The position numbers were made by a program, and so were the translations under genes. 64,000 nucleotides of DNA from contig CAVWQP010000005.1 in assembly GCA_963757125.1 (NCBI GenBank), forward strand, positions 310,001 to 374,000, written 5' to 3'. Under the pieces are notes generated by a model. That model did not search any database, had not been told where the DNA came from, and was given only the letters and a program-made list of their open reading frames with translations. Source of the stretch: CAVVSD01 sp963757125 (GTDB lineage: Bacteria; Actinomycetota; Thermoleophilia; Solirubrobacterales; Solirubrobacteraceae). Positions 25,394 to 35,056 of this stretch are shown here, in pieces. The first letter of the stretch is position 1. Every line of letters begins with the position of its first letter.

Positions 25394-27549
25394 GTCGCCC
25401 CGAAGTGCGACTCCTCGAGCACGGGCTCCTCGGCGAGCTGCACGTCCATCGCGACCGACGTCCCGCAGCCGGGGCAGCAGAACTCGCGCAGGACCATCTC
25501 GTCGACGCGCCCGAGCGCGTTGAGCTCGCTGGTGGCGGTGATGGGCAGCTCGCGCACGAGCGTCCCCTGCTTGTGGTCGTCGCCGTAGTCGCCGAGGCGG
25601 TGGCCGCACTCCGTGCAGCGCAGCGCGCGCCCGCCGTCGCCCTCCACGGCCTCGACCGTGTCCGAGACCCGGTGCAGGAGCGTCCCCTCGACCGTCCCGC
25701 CGCCGACGCCCTCGGCCACCGGCCGCCCGTCGCGCAGGCGCTCGGCGCGGATCGCGTCGCGCGCCTCGGCCGTCGCGACCGCATCGCCGGCGACCACGCC
25801 GTAGATCGAGCGCGCGATCGCCTCGGAGACGAGCCCGTGGCGCAGGTCGCGTTCGACGAGGGCGGGGTCGCGCCGCAGCGGATCGCCGTACCCACCGCCA
25901 CCGGAGACGACCGTGACGAGGAAGTCGCCCTCGCCCAGCAGGGTGTGGTCCTTCGCCTGCAGGACGTCGGTCTGCGTGCCGGTCACGCCGTCGGTCGAGT
26001 CCGGGATGACCCCGGCCGCGAACAGCTCGGGCACGTTGGAGGAGCGGAAGACGACGTTGCTCTTCGCCGACGCCGGCGAGCCGCCCGAGAGCCCGTGGCC
26101 CTCCGGCTGCGAGACGCCGGATGCGAGCGTCACGGAGACGATCGGGATCGGGTTCTTGTGCGGGAGCATCCCGAACTCGATGCCGACACCGCCGCGGAAG
26201 CGCCCGTGGCCGCCGCTGTCGCGGCGCTCGCGCCGGTAGACCTGCAGCACCGGCGAGCGGCTCTCGGTCGTCTCCGCGTTCGGGATCGTCGACGACATCG
26301 AGTGCAGGATCCCGCCGGTGTCGATCCCGTCGGTGAACGTCCGCGCGCCCCCGCCGCCGCCGCAGCAGTCCATGAAGACGTGCGCGAACGGCTCGCCGTG
26401 GCGGTCGAGCCCCGCCATGACCGGGCAGTTGATGCCGGGCGACCAGCACGCCTGCGCCTCGGTCCCCAGCTCGTCGGAGGCCATGAGCATCTTCGCGAAG
26501 GCGTTGGCGACGACGTCCTGCGTCGAGAGCGTCGTCATGATCGACGCCATGCTCACCCCGGCGGGGCTGACGGCGTTGTTGAGCGTCCCCTCCTCGGAGA
26601 CGATCTCGATGATCCGCCGGCCCGCGTCGACCGCCCACGGCAGGTCGTAGCAGAGGAAGGTCAGGAAGACCCCGAGCACCGCGCCCTCCATCGCGGGCCG
26701 CGCGCAGTTGATCGCGCCCGGCGCCTGCGGCGCGGTGCCGGTCATGTCGACGACGAGGCGGTCGTCGGTCTTCGTCACCTTGCAGCGCATGGGGTACATC
26801 ACGGCGTTGCGGCCGTCGTGGTCGTGATAGATCTGGTCCGCCCACGAGCCGTCGGGCATGTCGCGCAGGCGCTTGCGGACGACCCGCTCGACGTAGTCGA
26901 TGATCTCCTCCTGCGAGGCCTGGAACGCCTCCAGGCCGTACTGCTCGATGAGCTCATGGATGCGCCGATGGGTGATCCGCATCGAGGCGAGGCGCGCGCG
27001 GAGGTTCAGCGCGTTGAGCTCGGGCGTGCGGTGGTTGCGCAGGTAGGCGCGCTCGATGTCGGCCCGCAGCTCGAAGTCCTCGACCATCTTCATCCCGGGG
27101 AACAGCGGCGCCTCGCCGAAGCGGTCCTCGGACCCGACGACGAAGCTGCCGGGGACGGGGCTGCCGACGTCGTTGTCGTGCATGACGATGCCCGCCCACG
27201 CGACGATCTCGCCCTCCCAGTAGATCGGGCTCGCGAGGATGCCGTCGTTGGCGTGCAGCGCGCCCCACCACGGGTCGTTGGTGAAGAACATGTCGCCCTC
27301 GCGCATGCCCTCCGGGCCCCACTCCTCGAGCACCTTCTGGACGAAGACGTCGATCGTCGAGGCGTGCTGGATGATGTAGATGCCCGCGTACAGGCCGCGC
27401 CCGTCGCCGGTCATGAGCGCGGCGTTGAAGTCGAGCGCCTCGTAGACGACGGGCGAGCCGGACAGCCGCGCCGCGATCATCGCCTGGTCGTCGTTGATCG
27501 CCCAGAGGCGGTGGCGGATGACCTCGAAGGTCACGGGGTCGAGGGTCAT
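25390..27549 (-). CDS. hyuB: Hydantoinase B / acetone carboxylase alpha-like subunit fused to a gamma-like zinc ribbon
   Basis: 719 aa. Residues 1-570 are a HyuB/oxoprolinase B domain (DPVTFEVIRHRLWAIND, FFTNDPWWGALHANDG, CGGGGGARTF, VVSGGGGYGDPL). The C-terminal 80 residues have CTECGHRLGDY and CCPGCGTS plus VLREF, resembling the small gamma subunit of acetone/acetophenone carboxylases. With HyuA it should form an ATP-dependent carboxylase or hydrolase acting on a ketone, phenolic or cyclic amide. It overlaps HyuA and the cupin gene by 4 nt each. The fusion is the notable point. Confidence 0.85.
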   Translation of the reverse strand: MTLDPVTFEVIRHRLWAINDDQAMIAARLSGSPVVYEALDFNAALMTGDGRGLYAGIYIIQHASTIDVFVQKVLEEWGPEGMREGDMFFTNDPWWGALHANDGILASPIYWEGEIVAWAGIVMHDNDVGSPVPGSFVVGSEDRFGEAPLFPGMKMVEDFELRADIERAYLRNHRTPELNALNLRARLASMRITHRRIHELIEQYGLEAFQASQEEIIDYVERVVRKRLRDMPDGSWADQIYHDHDGRNAVMYPMRCKVTKTDDRLVVDMTGTAPQAPGAINCARPAMEGAVLGVFLTFLCYDLPWAVDAGRRIIEIVSEEGTLNNAVSPAGVSMASIMTTLSTQDVVANAFAKMLMASDELGTEAQACWSPGINCPVMAGLDRHGEPFAHVFMDCCGGGGGARTFTDGIDTGGILHSMSSTIPNAETTESRSPVLQVYRRERRDSGGHGRFRGGVGIEFGMLPHKNPIPIVSVTLASGVSQPEGHGLSGGSPASAKSNVVFRSSNVPELFAAGVIPDSTDGVTGTQTDVLQAKDHTLLGEGDFLVTVVSGGGGYGDPLRRDPALVERDLRHGLVSEAIARSIYGVVAGDAVATAEARDAIRAERLRDGRPVAEGVGGGTVEGTLLHRVSDTVEAVEGDGGRALRCTECGHRLGDYGDDHKQGTLVRELPITATSELNALGRVDEMVLREFCCPGCGTSVAMDVQLAEEPVLEESHFGAT

Positions 27550-29688
27550 CGGACCACCTCCACGCCGGTGTGGACGGCGGGACTGGCCGACGCCGCGGTC
27601 GGCGCGAGCCGCAAGGTGAGGTAGCCGTCGACGAGCGCCTCGTAGTCGGGTGGGACGACGACGCTGTCGCCCATCCGCTGCACGATCGCCGGGCCGGGGA
27701 CGAGGTTGCCCGGGCGCAGCGCGTGGCCGTCGTAGACGGGCGTGGAGCGGAACCCCTCGGGCTCGAAGTACGCCTCGCGCTCGCCGGTCAGCGCCGCCGA
27801 GGCGTCGGCGTCGCCCAGCTCGCGCGCGTCGAACGGGACCGGCTCCAGCGCGCGGGTGCCGACGACGCTGTGCAGCTCGAACTCCAGCGCCCCGCCGCTG
27901 AGCAGCGCGCCCTCGCCGTAGAGATGGCGATAGCGCTCGGCGAAGCGCGCGCGCAGGAGCTCCGGCGTGCGCTCGTCGAGCGCGCCGGGGTCGACGTCCA
28001 CGTCGAGCGTGTGGACCTGCAGCCGGTAGCGGACGCCGAGGGTCCGCGCCAGCGCGACGTTCGTCTCCGGGGACGCCCTCGCTGGCGAACTGGTCGAGCA
28101 CGCGGGACTCCAGCGCCGAGAAGTGGCCGGTCATCGCCGCGAGGTCCTCCCCATCGAGCGGCGTCATCAGCTGGTGCGAGGCCTGCTCGGTATGGGTGAT
28201 GTCGCAGGTGAGCATGCCCTCGGCCGAGAACGCGGTCGAGTCGGCGAGGACGAGGATCGCCTTCGACCCGATGTCGTGGCCGTAGAAGGCGGCGTGGGTC
28301 GGACCGGCGCCGCCGTAGGCGACGAGCACGCATTCGCGCGGGTCGTGGCCCTGCTCGATCGTCGACTTGCGGATGAGGTCGCCCATGTGGGCGTTGATGA
28401 TCCGGAAGACCCCGATCGCGACCTCCTCGGGCTCCATCCCCAGCGGCCCGCCGAGCTTCGCGAGCGCCTCGAGCGCGAGGTCGCGGCGCAACTCCATCCG
28501 CCCGCCGAGGAACGCGGCGGGGTTGAGGTAGCCGAGCACGAGGTCCGCGTCGGTCACCGTCGGCTCGGTCCCGCCCTGGCCGTAGCACGCGGGCCCGGGC
28601 CGGGAGCCCGCGCTCTGCGGGCCGACGCGCAGGAGCCCGCCCTCGTCGAGCCAGGCCAGCGACCCGCCGCCGGCGCCGATCGACTGCACGGAGACCTTCG
28701 GGATGCGCATGACGTACTGCGAGACGACCGGCTCGGGGTCCGTCGGGACCTCGCCGCGCAGGATGAGCCCGACGTCGAAGGACGTGCCGCCGACGTCGGT
28801 GCAGATCACGTTCTCCTCGCCGTACAGCCGGCCCAGGTACTGGCATCCGAGGATGCCGCCCGTCGGGCCCGAGTCGAGGGTGAGGATCGGCCGGCGCGCG
28901 GCGTCCTCCACGGAGGTCAGGCCGCCGCTGGCCTGCATGACGAGCAGCGGGTCGCGCAGCCCCTCCTCGCGCAGGCGCTGCTCGAGGTCGTCGAGGTAGC
29001 CGACGACCTTCGGCGCGACGTACGCGTTGACCGCGGTCGTCGCGGTGCGCTCGTACTCGCCGAGCACGGGCGCGATCTGGCTGGACAGCGTCACCCGCAC
29101 GCCGGGCGCGCGCTCGGCCAGCAGCTCCCCGACCCGACGCTCGTGCGCGTCGTTCACGAACGACCACAGGAAGCTCACGGCGATCGACTCCACGCCCTCG
29201 GCGACGAGCTCGTCGATCGCGCGGATCGCCTCGTCCTCGCGCAGCTCCACGACGACGTCGCCGTCGACGTCGACGCGCTCGGCGACGCCCCGGATCAGCT
29301 CCCGGGGGATGATCGGCACCGGCTTCTCCAGGCGCGAGGAGTGCACGAGGTCGCGCTCGGGGAGGCCCGCCCGCTTCGCGTAGACCTTGCCGATGATGAT
29401 CGCGTCCTCGTGCCCGCGGGTCGTGATGAGGCCGGTGCGCGCGCCGTTGCGGGTCAGCACGGCGTTCGTCGCCACGGTCGTGCCGTGTACGAACAGGTCC
29501 GTGTCGCGCAGGAGCTCGGCGCGCGTGAGCCCGAGGCCCTCGGCGTTCACGGCGACGGCGCTGAGCACGCCGTCGGCCAGCGAGCCGTGGGTCGAGAGCG
29601 ACTTCGCGACGCTGCGCCGGCCCGCCGCGTCGACCACGACGCAGTCCGTGAACGTGCCCCCGATGTCCACGCCGATTCGGTAACCCAT
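27546..29688 (-). CDS. hyuA: Hydantoinase A / oxoprolinase family ATPase subunit (one frameshift)
   Basis: About 710 aa when repaired. The N-terminal part shows the ASKHA ATPase signature (GYRIGVDIGGTFTDCVVVD, HGTTVATNAVL, TDVGGTSFDVGLI, SIGAGGGSLAW). The frame breaks within the run of four G at 28069-28072 (plus strand) and continues as ALARTLGVRYRLQVHTL to the end HTGVEVVR. Removing one base restores it. Conservation is strong on both sides, so a sequencing error is likelier than decay. The ATG follows a GGAGGAGAG site; this is the first gene of the operon ending at 23904. Confidence 0.8.
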
Positions 29689-29714
29689 CTCTCCTCCGGT
29701 CCTGGCCCCGCGCG

Positions 29715-29743
29715 TTGACGCCCGCCGACAGCTGGCTTAGATT
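29715..29743 (+). promoter_or_regulatory. Promoter of the SnoaL-like gene
   Basis: TTGACG (29715-29720) and TTAGAT/TAGATT (29737-29743), spaced 16-17 nt, form a near-consensus sigma-70 promoter in an otherwise GC-rich gap. The ATG at 29751 lies 7-8 nt downstream of the -10, so the mRNA would be leaderless. Confidence 0.6.
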
Positions 29744-29750
29744 CAATCAG

Positions 29751-30389
29751 ATGGTTCGACTCATTTCCGATGGCGACGACCTGCGCTCGGCAGGCCCCAG
29801 CGCCGAGGAGGACCGGGCTGCGATCGCCGACCTGATCCGCCTCGAGCGCTTCCACCGCGACCGTCGCCGCTGGGACGAGCTGGCCGACGACTACGTCGAG
29901 GACTCGCGCGTGAAGACGACCTGGTTCGAGGGCACCGGGCGGGAGTTCGCGGAGGCGTCGCGCGACATGGCGCAGCGCGGGCGCGAGAGCATCCACCTCA
30001 TCGCGCCGACCGACATCCGCATCAACGGGGACCGGGCGACGTGCGAGAGCCACGCGCAGATCCTCAACCGCAGCGTCGTCCACGGCGTCGAGGTCGACAT
30101 GACCCAGTACTGCCGCTTCTTCTCGCGGCTCGTGCGCACGCCGGACGGCTGGCGACTGGCCAGCTTCGACGGGATCTACCACAAGGACACGATCGTCCCC
30201 GTGCGGCCGGGCGAGGAGGTCCCCATCGACTGGGACGCGCTGCGCGGGCTGCGCCCGTCGTACCGGATCTGGGCCTACACGATCGGCCTGCGGGGCTACG
30301 AGATCGGCCAGGACGAGCTCGGCGACGACCGCCCCGACCTCCTCGAGCCGTTCTACGCCGAGGCCGACCGCTGGCTCGGCGAGGGCTGA
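29751..30389 (+). CDS. SnoaL/NTF2-like domain protein
   Basis: 212 aa. The first 130 residues match the SnoaL-like cone fold found in small hydrolases, isomerases and dehydratases (AAIADLIRLERFHRDRR, WDELADDYVEDSRV, ATCESHAQILNRS, YCRFFSRLVRTPDGWRLASF). A Pro/charged tail of 60 residues follows. The ATG is favoured over the upstream TTG, which forms the -35 box. It is 3 nt ahead of an SDR gene and divergent from the hydantoinase operon, so a catabolic role is likely. Confidence 0.7.
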   Translation: MVRLISDGDDLRSAGPSAEEDRAAIADLIRLERFHRDRRRWDELADDYVEDSRVKTTWFEGTGREFAEASRDMAQRGRESIHLIAPTDIRINGDRATCESHAQILNRSVVHGVEVDMTQYCRFFSRLVRTPDGWRLASFDGIYHKDTIVPVRPGEEVPIDWDALRGLRPSYRIWAYTIGLRGYEIGQDELGDDRPDLLEPFYAEADRWLGEG

Positions 30390-30392
30390 CCG

Positions 30393-31145
30393 ATGCAGCG
30401 GGACGCAGCGGGCAGGGTCGCGGTCGTCACGGGCGGCGCGCAGAGCATCGGGCAGGCGTTCGCGCTGCGGCTCGCGCGCGACGGCCACCGGGTCGCGATC
30501 GCCGACCTGCAGCCGTCGGACGAGACCGAGCGCCTCATCGCCGACGCGGGCGGCGAGAGCTTCGGGATGGAGTGCGACATCTCCTCGCGCGAGAGCGTCG
30601 GCGCGTTCGCGGACGCCGTGCGGGAGCGCTTCGGCCGCTGCGACGTGCTCGTCGCGAGCGCCGGCATCTACCCCGTGATCCCGTTCGCCGAGCTCGAGTG
30701 GGAGGACTGGCGGCGGGTCCTCGCGGTCAACGTCGACTCGCTCTTCCACCTCTCCAAGGCGTTCGTCCCCGGGATGGTCGAGAACGGCTGGGGGCGGGTC
30801 ATCGCCGTGTCCTCCACGACGTTCCACACCGGCACGCCTCAGTTCGTCGCCTACACGACGAGCAAGGGCGGCGTCATCGGCTTCGTCCGCGCGCTCGCGA
30901 CGGAGGTCGGCGACGCCGGCGTGACGGTCAACTCGGTCGCCCCGTCGCTCGTCCGCACGAAGGGCACCGAGGCCGGCCCGCAGGGGCCGCTCGGCTGGTT
31001 CGACTTCACGCGCGAGCTGCAGGCGATCAAGCGCACGCAGGAGCCCGACGACCTCGTCGGCGCGATCTCGTTCTTCGCCTCCGACGACTCGGCGTTCATC
31101 ACGGGCCAGACCCTGCCGGTCGACGGCGGGCTCACCCGCGTCTGA
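30393..31145 (+). CDS. SDR-family oxidoreductase
   Basis: 250 aa classical SDR with cofactor loop TGGAQSIGQAF, Asp at the end of beta2 (IADLQPS, NAD-type), SAGIYP for NAG, and the active site SSTTFHTGTPQFVAYTTSK with Ser, Tyr and YX3K intact. C-terminal GQTLPVDGGLTRV is standard. Probably co-transcribed with the SnoaL-like gene. Confidence 0.85.
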   Translation: MQRDAAGRVAVVTGGAQSIGQAFALRLARDGHRVAIADLQPSDETERLIADAGGESFGMECDISSRESVGAFADAVRERFGRCDVLVASAGIYPVIPFAELEWEDWRRVLAVNVDSLFHLSKAFVPGMVENGWGRVIAVSSTTFHTGTPQFVAYTTSKGGVIGFVRALATEVGDAGVTVNSVAPSLVRTKGTEAGPQGPLGWFDFTRELQAIKRTQEPDDLVGAISFFASDDSAFITGQTLPVDGGLTRV

Positions 31146-31148
31146 GCG

Positions 31149-32274
31149 TCAGCCCCAGATCTCCTCGGCCGTCTCGACGACGAGGCGCAGCTTCGCCGTC
31201 TGGTCGTCGTAGGTCAGCTTGTTGCCCTCGGCCACGGAGGCGAAGCCGCACTGCGGCGAGAGGCACAGCTGGTCGACGTCGATGAAGCGCGAGGCGTCCT
31301 CCACGCGGCGCTTGAGGTCGTCCTTGCGCTCCAGCGCGCCGGTCTTCGTCGTGACGAGGCCGAGCACGACGACCTTGTCGCGCGGCACGAAGCGCAGCGG
31401 CTCGAAGCCGCCGGAGCGCTCGTCGTCGTACTCGAGGAAGAAGCCGTCCACCTCCAGGCCGGAGAACAGCGCCTCGGCCACGAAGTCGTAGCTGCCCTCC
31501 GCCATCCAGGACGAGCGCAGGTTGCCGCGGCAGAGGTGCGTCGTGACGGTCAGCCCGTCCGGGCGGCCCTCCAGCACGCGGTTCATCTGCGCGACGTACG
31601 TCTCGTGCTGGTGATCGGGGTCGCCGCCGATGCGTGCCAGGCGCTCGCGCTGGGCGGGGTCGTTGACGTACGCGAGGCTGACGTCGTCGAGCTGGAGGTA
31701 GGTGCAGCCCATGCTCGACCAGGCCCGCGACCTCGGCCCGGTACGCGCCGACGAGGTCGTCCCAGAACGCGTCGAGGTCGGGGTAGGCGTCCTCGTCGAT
31801 CACGTCGCGGCCGCTGCGGAAGTGGATCATCGACGGCGACGGGATCGTGAGCTTCGGGGTCGCCGTGGTCACGAGAGCCTGCAGCGTCCGCAGGTCGTCG
31901 CCGAAGATGACGTGGTCGAGGGCGATCGGTCCGTCGACCTGCATGAGCGACGCGCCGGTGCGCGGCGAGAGGTCGAGGCGCCCGCCGGCCGGCGCGGGGC
32001 TGGCGATGCTGCCCGTCGGGCGCACGCCGGCGAGCTGGTAGGCGAAGTCCGTCATCCACGAGGCGCGCCGGTACTCGCCGTCGGTCGCGGCGCGCAGCCC
32101 GACCGACTCCTGCATCCGCACGGCGTCGGCGATCGCGGCGTCCTCGGCGGCGCGCAGCTCGTCGTCGGTCAGCGTCCCTGCGGCGTGCGCGTCGCGCGCG
32201 GACAGCAGGGACGGGGGCCGCAGGAGGCTCCCCACGTGGTCGGCGCGGAACGGCGGAGTGGCTCGCGCTGTCAT
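31149..32274 (-). CDS. Cobalamin-independent methionine synthase (MetE C-terminal) family protein (one frameshift)
   Basis: About 375 aa when repaired. The N-terminal half begins FRADHVGSLLRP, the MetE/UROD-like entry strand. The frame shifts at the CCC run 31708-31710 (plus strand), where removing one base gives VEHGCTYLQLDD. The second half holds the zinc ligands HLC (TTHLCRGN), Glu (FLEYDDE) and Cys (LCLSPQCGF). These short MetE-like proteins lack the folate domain and often act as methyltransferases or C-C/C-S lyases in catabolic clusters. Divergent from the GntR gene. Confidence 0.75.
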
Positions 32275-32281
32275 CGGAGAA

Positions 32282-32338
32282 GCATATGTTGATTGTGGTC
32301 ATCCTTCTGGCAATGTGGTTAGATGCATATGGCTATGC
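32282..32338. promoter_or_regulatory. Operator-like region upstream of the GntR gene
   Basis: GCATATG occurs at 32282-32288 and again at 32325-32331. The second copy sits in the dyad GCATA-TGGC-TATGC spanning the start codons. The 11-mer ATATGGCTATG (32327-32337) recurs inside the LysR gene start region. Likely a binding site shared by local regulators. Confidence 0.4.
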
Positions 32339-33006
32339 CCGCCGACGGAACCTCCCTGCTGGCATCGCGGGTCTCCCGCGCGGAGGCGATCGCCCGCGAG
32401 CTCGAGCGTGAGATCGCGGGAGGCACGTACGCGCAGGGCGATCGGCTCGGCACGAAGGGCGATCTGCGCGAGCGCTTCGGCGTCGCGGTCGCCACCGTCA
32501 ACGAGGCGGTCCGCCTCCTCGAGCTCCGCGGCCTCATCACCGCGCGCCCGGGTCCCGGCGGCGGCGTCTTCGTCGCCGCGCCGTCCGCGCGCACCACGCG
32601 CGGGCAGCTCGCGCTGGGCTTCGACTGGGGTCCCGACAGCCTCGACGACGCGGTCGACGTCCTCGACGCGCTCGAGCCGCTCGTCCATGGGGACGCCGCC
32701 GCTCGCCGCACGAAGGCGGACGTCGCGGCGATGCGGAAGCTGCTCGGCCAGATGGAGGCCAAGACCGACGACCGCGTGGCGTACCTCGCGCTGCGCATGT
32801 CGCTGCGCCGCCGCGTCGCGAAGGTCAGCCACAACGCCCCACTCCAGAGCCTCTACCTCACCCTCGTCGGGTACCTCGAGGAGTCCGTGGACCGGCTCGC
32901 CTCGGGCAGCTTCGACGTCCAGGCCGATCTCGTGTCCGCGCGTGCCGTCGTCGCCTCGGTGGCCGAGGGCGGAGCTGGCCGCCGCCTCGTGGCTCAGGCC
33001 GCGTAG
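32323..33006 (+). CDS. GntR-family transcriptional regulator
   Basis: 227 aa from the first of three in-frame ATGs (32323, 32329, 32335). The N-terminal winged helix is clear: REIAGGTYAQGDRLGTKGDLRERFGVAVATVNEAVRLLELRGLI. The C-terminal 130 residues are helical, like a shortened FadR/FCD ligand domain, but the metal-binding His pattern is not obvious. It sits between the MetE-like gene and the ring-cleavage operon and may regulate either. Its 3' end overlaps the convergent LysR gene by 13 nt. Confidence 0.8.
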   Translation: MHMAMPADGTSLLASRVSRAEAIARELEREIAGGTYAQGDRLGTKGDLRERFGVAVATVNEAVRLLELRGLITARPGPGGGVFVAAPSARTTRGQLALGFDWGPDSLDDAVDVLDALEPLVHGDAAARRTKADVAAMRKLLGQMEAKTDDRVAYLALRMSLRRRVAKVSHNAPLQSLYLTLVGYLEESVDRLASGSFDVQADLVSARAVVASVAEGGAGRRLVAQAA

Positions 33007-33974
33007 CGCTCGACGAGCGTCTCGCGGATCGTCGCCCGCAGCACGTCCTGCAGCGGCGAGAACCGCTTGTCGGCGCGCTGGACGATCACGATCGGCACCG
33101 TGAGCCGCGCGCCCTCGATGGCCACCTCGCGCAGCGTCCCGTGCTCCAGCTCGGAGACGACCGACGAGCGCAGCACGAGGCACACGCCGATGCCGGAGGC
33201 GGTCGCGCGCTTGAGCGCCTCGGGATGGCCGAGCTGGATCGCGATGCGGCGGTCCCGGACGCCGATCGTCTCCAGCGCGGCGTCGACGAGGCGCCGGCGC
33301 GGACGGGTCCCGGGCGAGCAGACGTAGCGCAGGCTCGACAGGTCCTCGATCGCGACGACGTCGCCCACGTCGGTGTCGTCGGGCGACGCGACGAGGATGA
33401 GCTCGTGGTCGCACACGGGCTCGGCGACGAGCGTCGAGGAGCTCATCTCGGAGTCGCTCGTCATGACCGCGAAGTCCGCGCCGCCGTGCTCGAGCGCCGC
33501 CTTGGCGTCCTCGGAGTCCGACACCAGCAGCGTGATCGACGCCCGCGGGCGCTCGCGCGCGAACGCGCTGACGACCTCGGGCAGCATGTAGCTGCCGACC
33601 GACATGCTCGCGATGACGACGGCCGTGCCGGTGGCGCCGTCCGCCAGCCCCTGGACCTGCCGGGCGACCTCGCGGCCACGGGTCAGGACGTCCTTCGCCC
33701 ACTCGTGCACGGCCTCGCCCGTCTCCGTGAGGTGCAGGCGCTGCCCTTCGCGGTAGATGAGCTTCGTCCCCACCCGCTCCTGCAGCGTGCGCATGTGCGC
33801 AGTGACGACGGGCTGCGAGACGCCGAGGTGGTCGGCGGCGCGACCGATCCCTCCCAGCTCCACGACGAGGCAGAACACCTCGAGCTTCTGCAGGGAGATG
33901 CGATTGTCGAAGCCGGGCGCGGCCTGGGTCTCCATAGCCATATCGCTATGGCCCAGCGTATCGGCGTCGGTCAC
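32994..33974 (-). CDS. LysR-family transcriptional regulator
   Basis: 326 aa from the GTG at 33974, which overlaps the LigA-like stop (GTGA) as other genes of this operon do; an ATG at 33941 is the alternative. The helix-turn-helix spans about residues 28-85 (LQKLEVFCLVVELGG, AADHLGVSQPVVTAHMRTLQ). The effector domain has ASMSVGSYMLPEVVSAFARE and ASGIGVCLVLRS. It probably controls the LigAB / Fe-alcohol-dehydrogenase operon in response to an aromatic intermediate. Confidence 0.85.
   Translation of the reverse strand: MTDADTLGHSDMAMETQAAPGFDNRISLQKLEVFCLVVELGGIGRAADHLGVSQPVVTAHMRTLQERVGTKLIYREGQRLHLTETGEAVHEWAKDVLTRGREVARQVQGLADGATGTAVVIASMSVGSYMLPEVVSAFARERPRASITLLVSDSEDAKAALEHGGADFAVMTSDSEMSSSTLVAEPVCDHELILVASPDDTDVGDVVAIEDLSSLRYVCSPGTRPRRRLVDAALETIGVRDRRIAIQLGHPEALKRATASGIGVCLVLRSSVVSELEHGTLREVAIEGARLTVPIVIVQRADKRFSPLQDVLRATIRETLVERYAA
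33932..33951. promoter_or_regulatory. Inverted repeat at the LysR gene start
   Basis: CCATAGC-N6-GCTATGG, a perfect 7-bp dyad, lies inside the first codons of the LysR gene. It contains on the minus strand the 11-mer ATATGGCTATG also present at the GntR start. Probable autoregulatory operator. Confidence 0.45.
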
Positions 33975-34246
33975 CGGTGCGCCGCCCGCACCCGCGCGGC
34001 CTCCTCCTTGAGGTCGAGCCCGAAGAGCCCGAACCGCCCGATCTGGCTCATGAGGAAGTGGTTGCAGCCGGCGCGCGAGAGGGTGCCGACGTCGCCCGCC
34101 AGCAGGGCCGCGACCTCCGCGTCGCTGAGCGGCGGCGTCGCGGCCCGCAGCGCCGCCTCGGCCGTCGCCTCCGACGCGAGCGCCTCGCGCAGCTCGGGCT
34201 CGTGCACGAGCCGGCGGCAGACCTTGTTCACCGCGTAGACGCTCAC
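33971..34246 (-). CDS. LigA-like small subunit of an extradiol dioxygenase
   Basis: 91 aa, matching the LigA (protocatechuate 4,5-dioxygenase alpha) helical domain: VNKVCRRLVHEPELREAL, LSDAEVAALLAGDVGTLSRAGCNHFLMSQIGR. The small subunit closes the active site of LigB-type enzymes. The GTG start overlaps the LigB-like stop (GTGA). Confidence 0.8.
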   Translation of the reverse strand: MSVYAVNKVCRRLVHEPELREALASEATAEAALRAATPPLSDAEVAALLAGDVGTLSRAGCNHFLMSQIGRFGLFGLDLKEEAARVRAAHR

Positions 34247-35056
34247 ACCCACGCCCCGTAGCCGTGGCCGGCCGCCCGCTGCGCCTCGAGGAAGTCGGGC
34301 TTGCCGCCGCCGGCGGCGGCGAGCATCGCGATCCACAGCAACGTCTCGCCGCCGGCGTTGCCCGCGGCCCAGAGCTGCTCCTCGGTCGCCTCGGCGACGA
34401 GCGTGTCCAGGTCGCCCGCGGCGAGCAGCTCGAGCACCCGGTCCATCCACGCGGGGTCGGGCACGCCGACGTGGTTGCCGTCCGCCGTGCGCGGGCCGGC
34501 GATCTCCAGCGAGAAGCTGCCGCTCGTCACGATCGCGACGCGGCCCGCGTCGGCGTCGTCCAGCGCCAGCGCGCAGCGCGCGCCCGAACGCGTGGCAGCG
34601 CGCGGCCGTCGGCAGCGGCGGGATGAGCGCGCTGACGAACACCGGGACGATCGGGATGTCGACGTCCGGCGCGAGGAAGTGCATCGGCGCGACGATCGTG
34701 TGGTCGAGCTCGAGCTCCTGGCTCTTGCCGACGTCGAAGCCGCCCCGGACGAGATGGCGCTGCACGTGGACCGCGAGGTCGGACGCGATCGTCAGCTCGC
34801 GCCGCGGGATCGTGTCGTAGTCGCTAGCCCCCCACGCGGACGGCGCGACCGCGATGCTGAAGATCGGGATGCACGTCTCCCAGAAGAGGTTGTAGTGGTC
34901 GCTCGTGAGGAAGACGATCACGTCCGGCTCGGCCGCCTCCAGGCGCGTGCGCACCTCGCCGTAGAGCGCGACGATCTCCTCCGCGCCGGTACCTCCGCCG
35001 GCGACGATCGAGGGGTAGTGCGGCGTGTGGGGCACGCCGAAGCCGCCGACGATCAT
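34243..35056 (-). CDS. LigB-type class III extradiol dioxygenase catalytic subunit (one frameshift)
   Basis: About 270 aa when repaired. The first part begins MIVGGFGVPHTPHYP and contains TSDHYNLF (iron-ligand His candidates) and DHTIVAPMHFLAP. The frame breaks at roughly 34565-34600 in a GC-repeat stretch, after HAFGRALR. It resumes as DDADAGRVAIVTSGSFSLEIAGP (Glu ligand) through LLWIAMLAAAGG. One extra base explains the break. With the LigA-like protein it should cleave a catechol or protocatechuate-like ring between or beside hydroxyls using Fe(II). Overlaps both neighbours by 4 nt. Confidence 0.78.

Noticed and set aside
22198..28199. Many long plus-strand frames opposite the oxidoreductase, hydantoinase and dehydrogenase genes
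   Set aside because: They are mirror frames of high-GC genes, rich in Arg, Ala, Val and Asp with no motifs.
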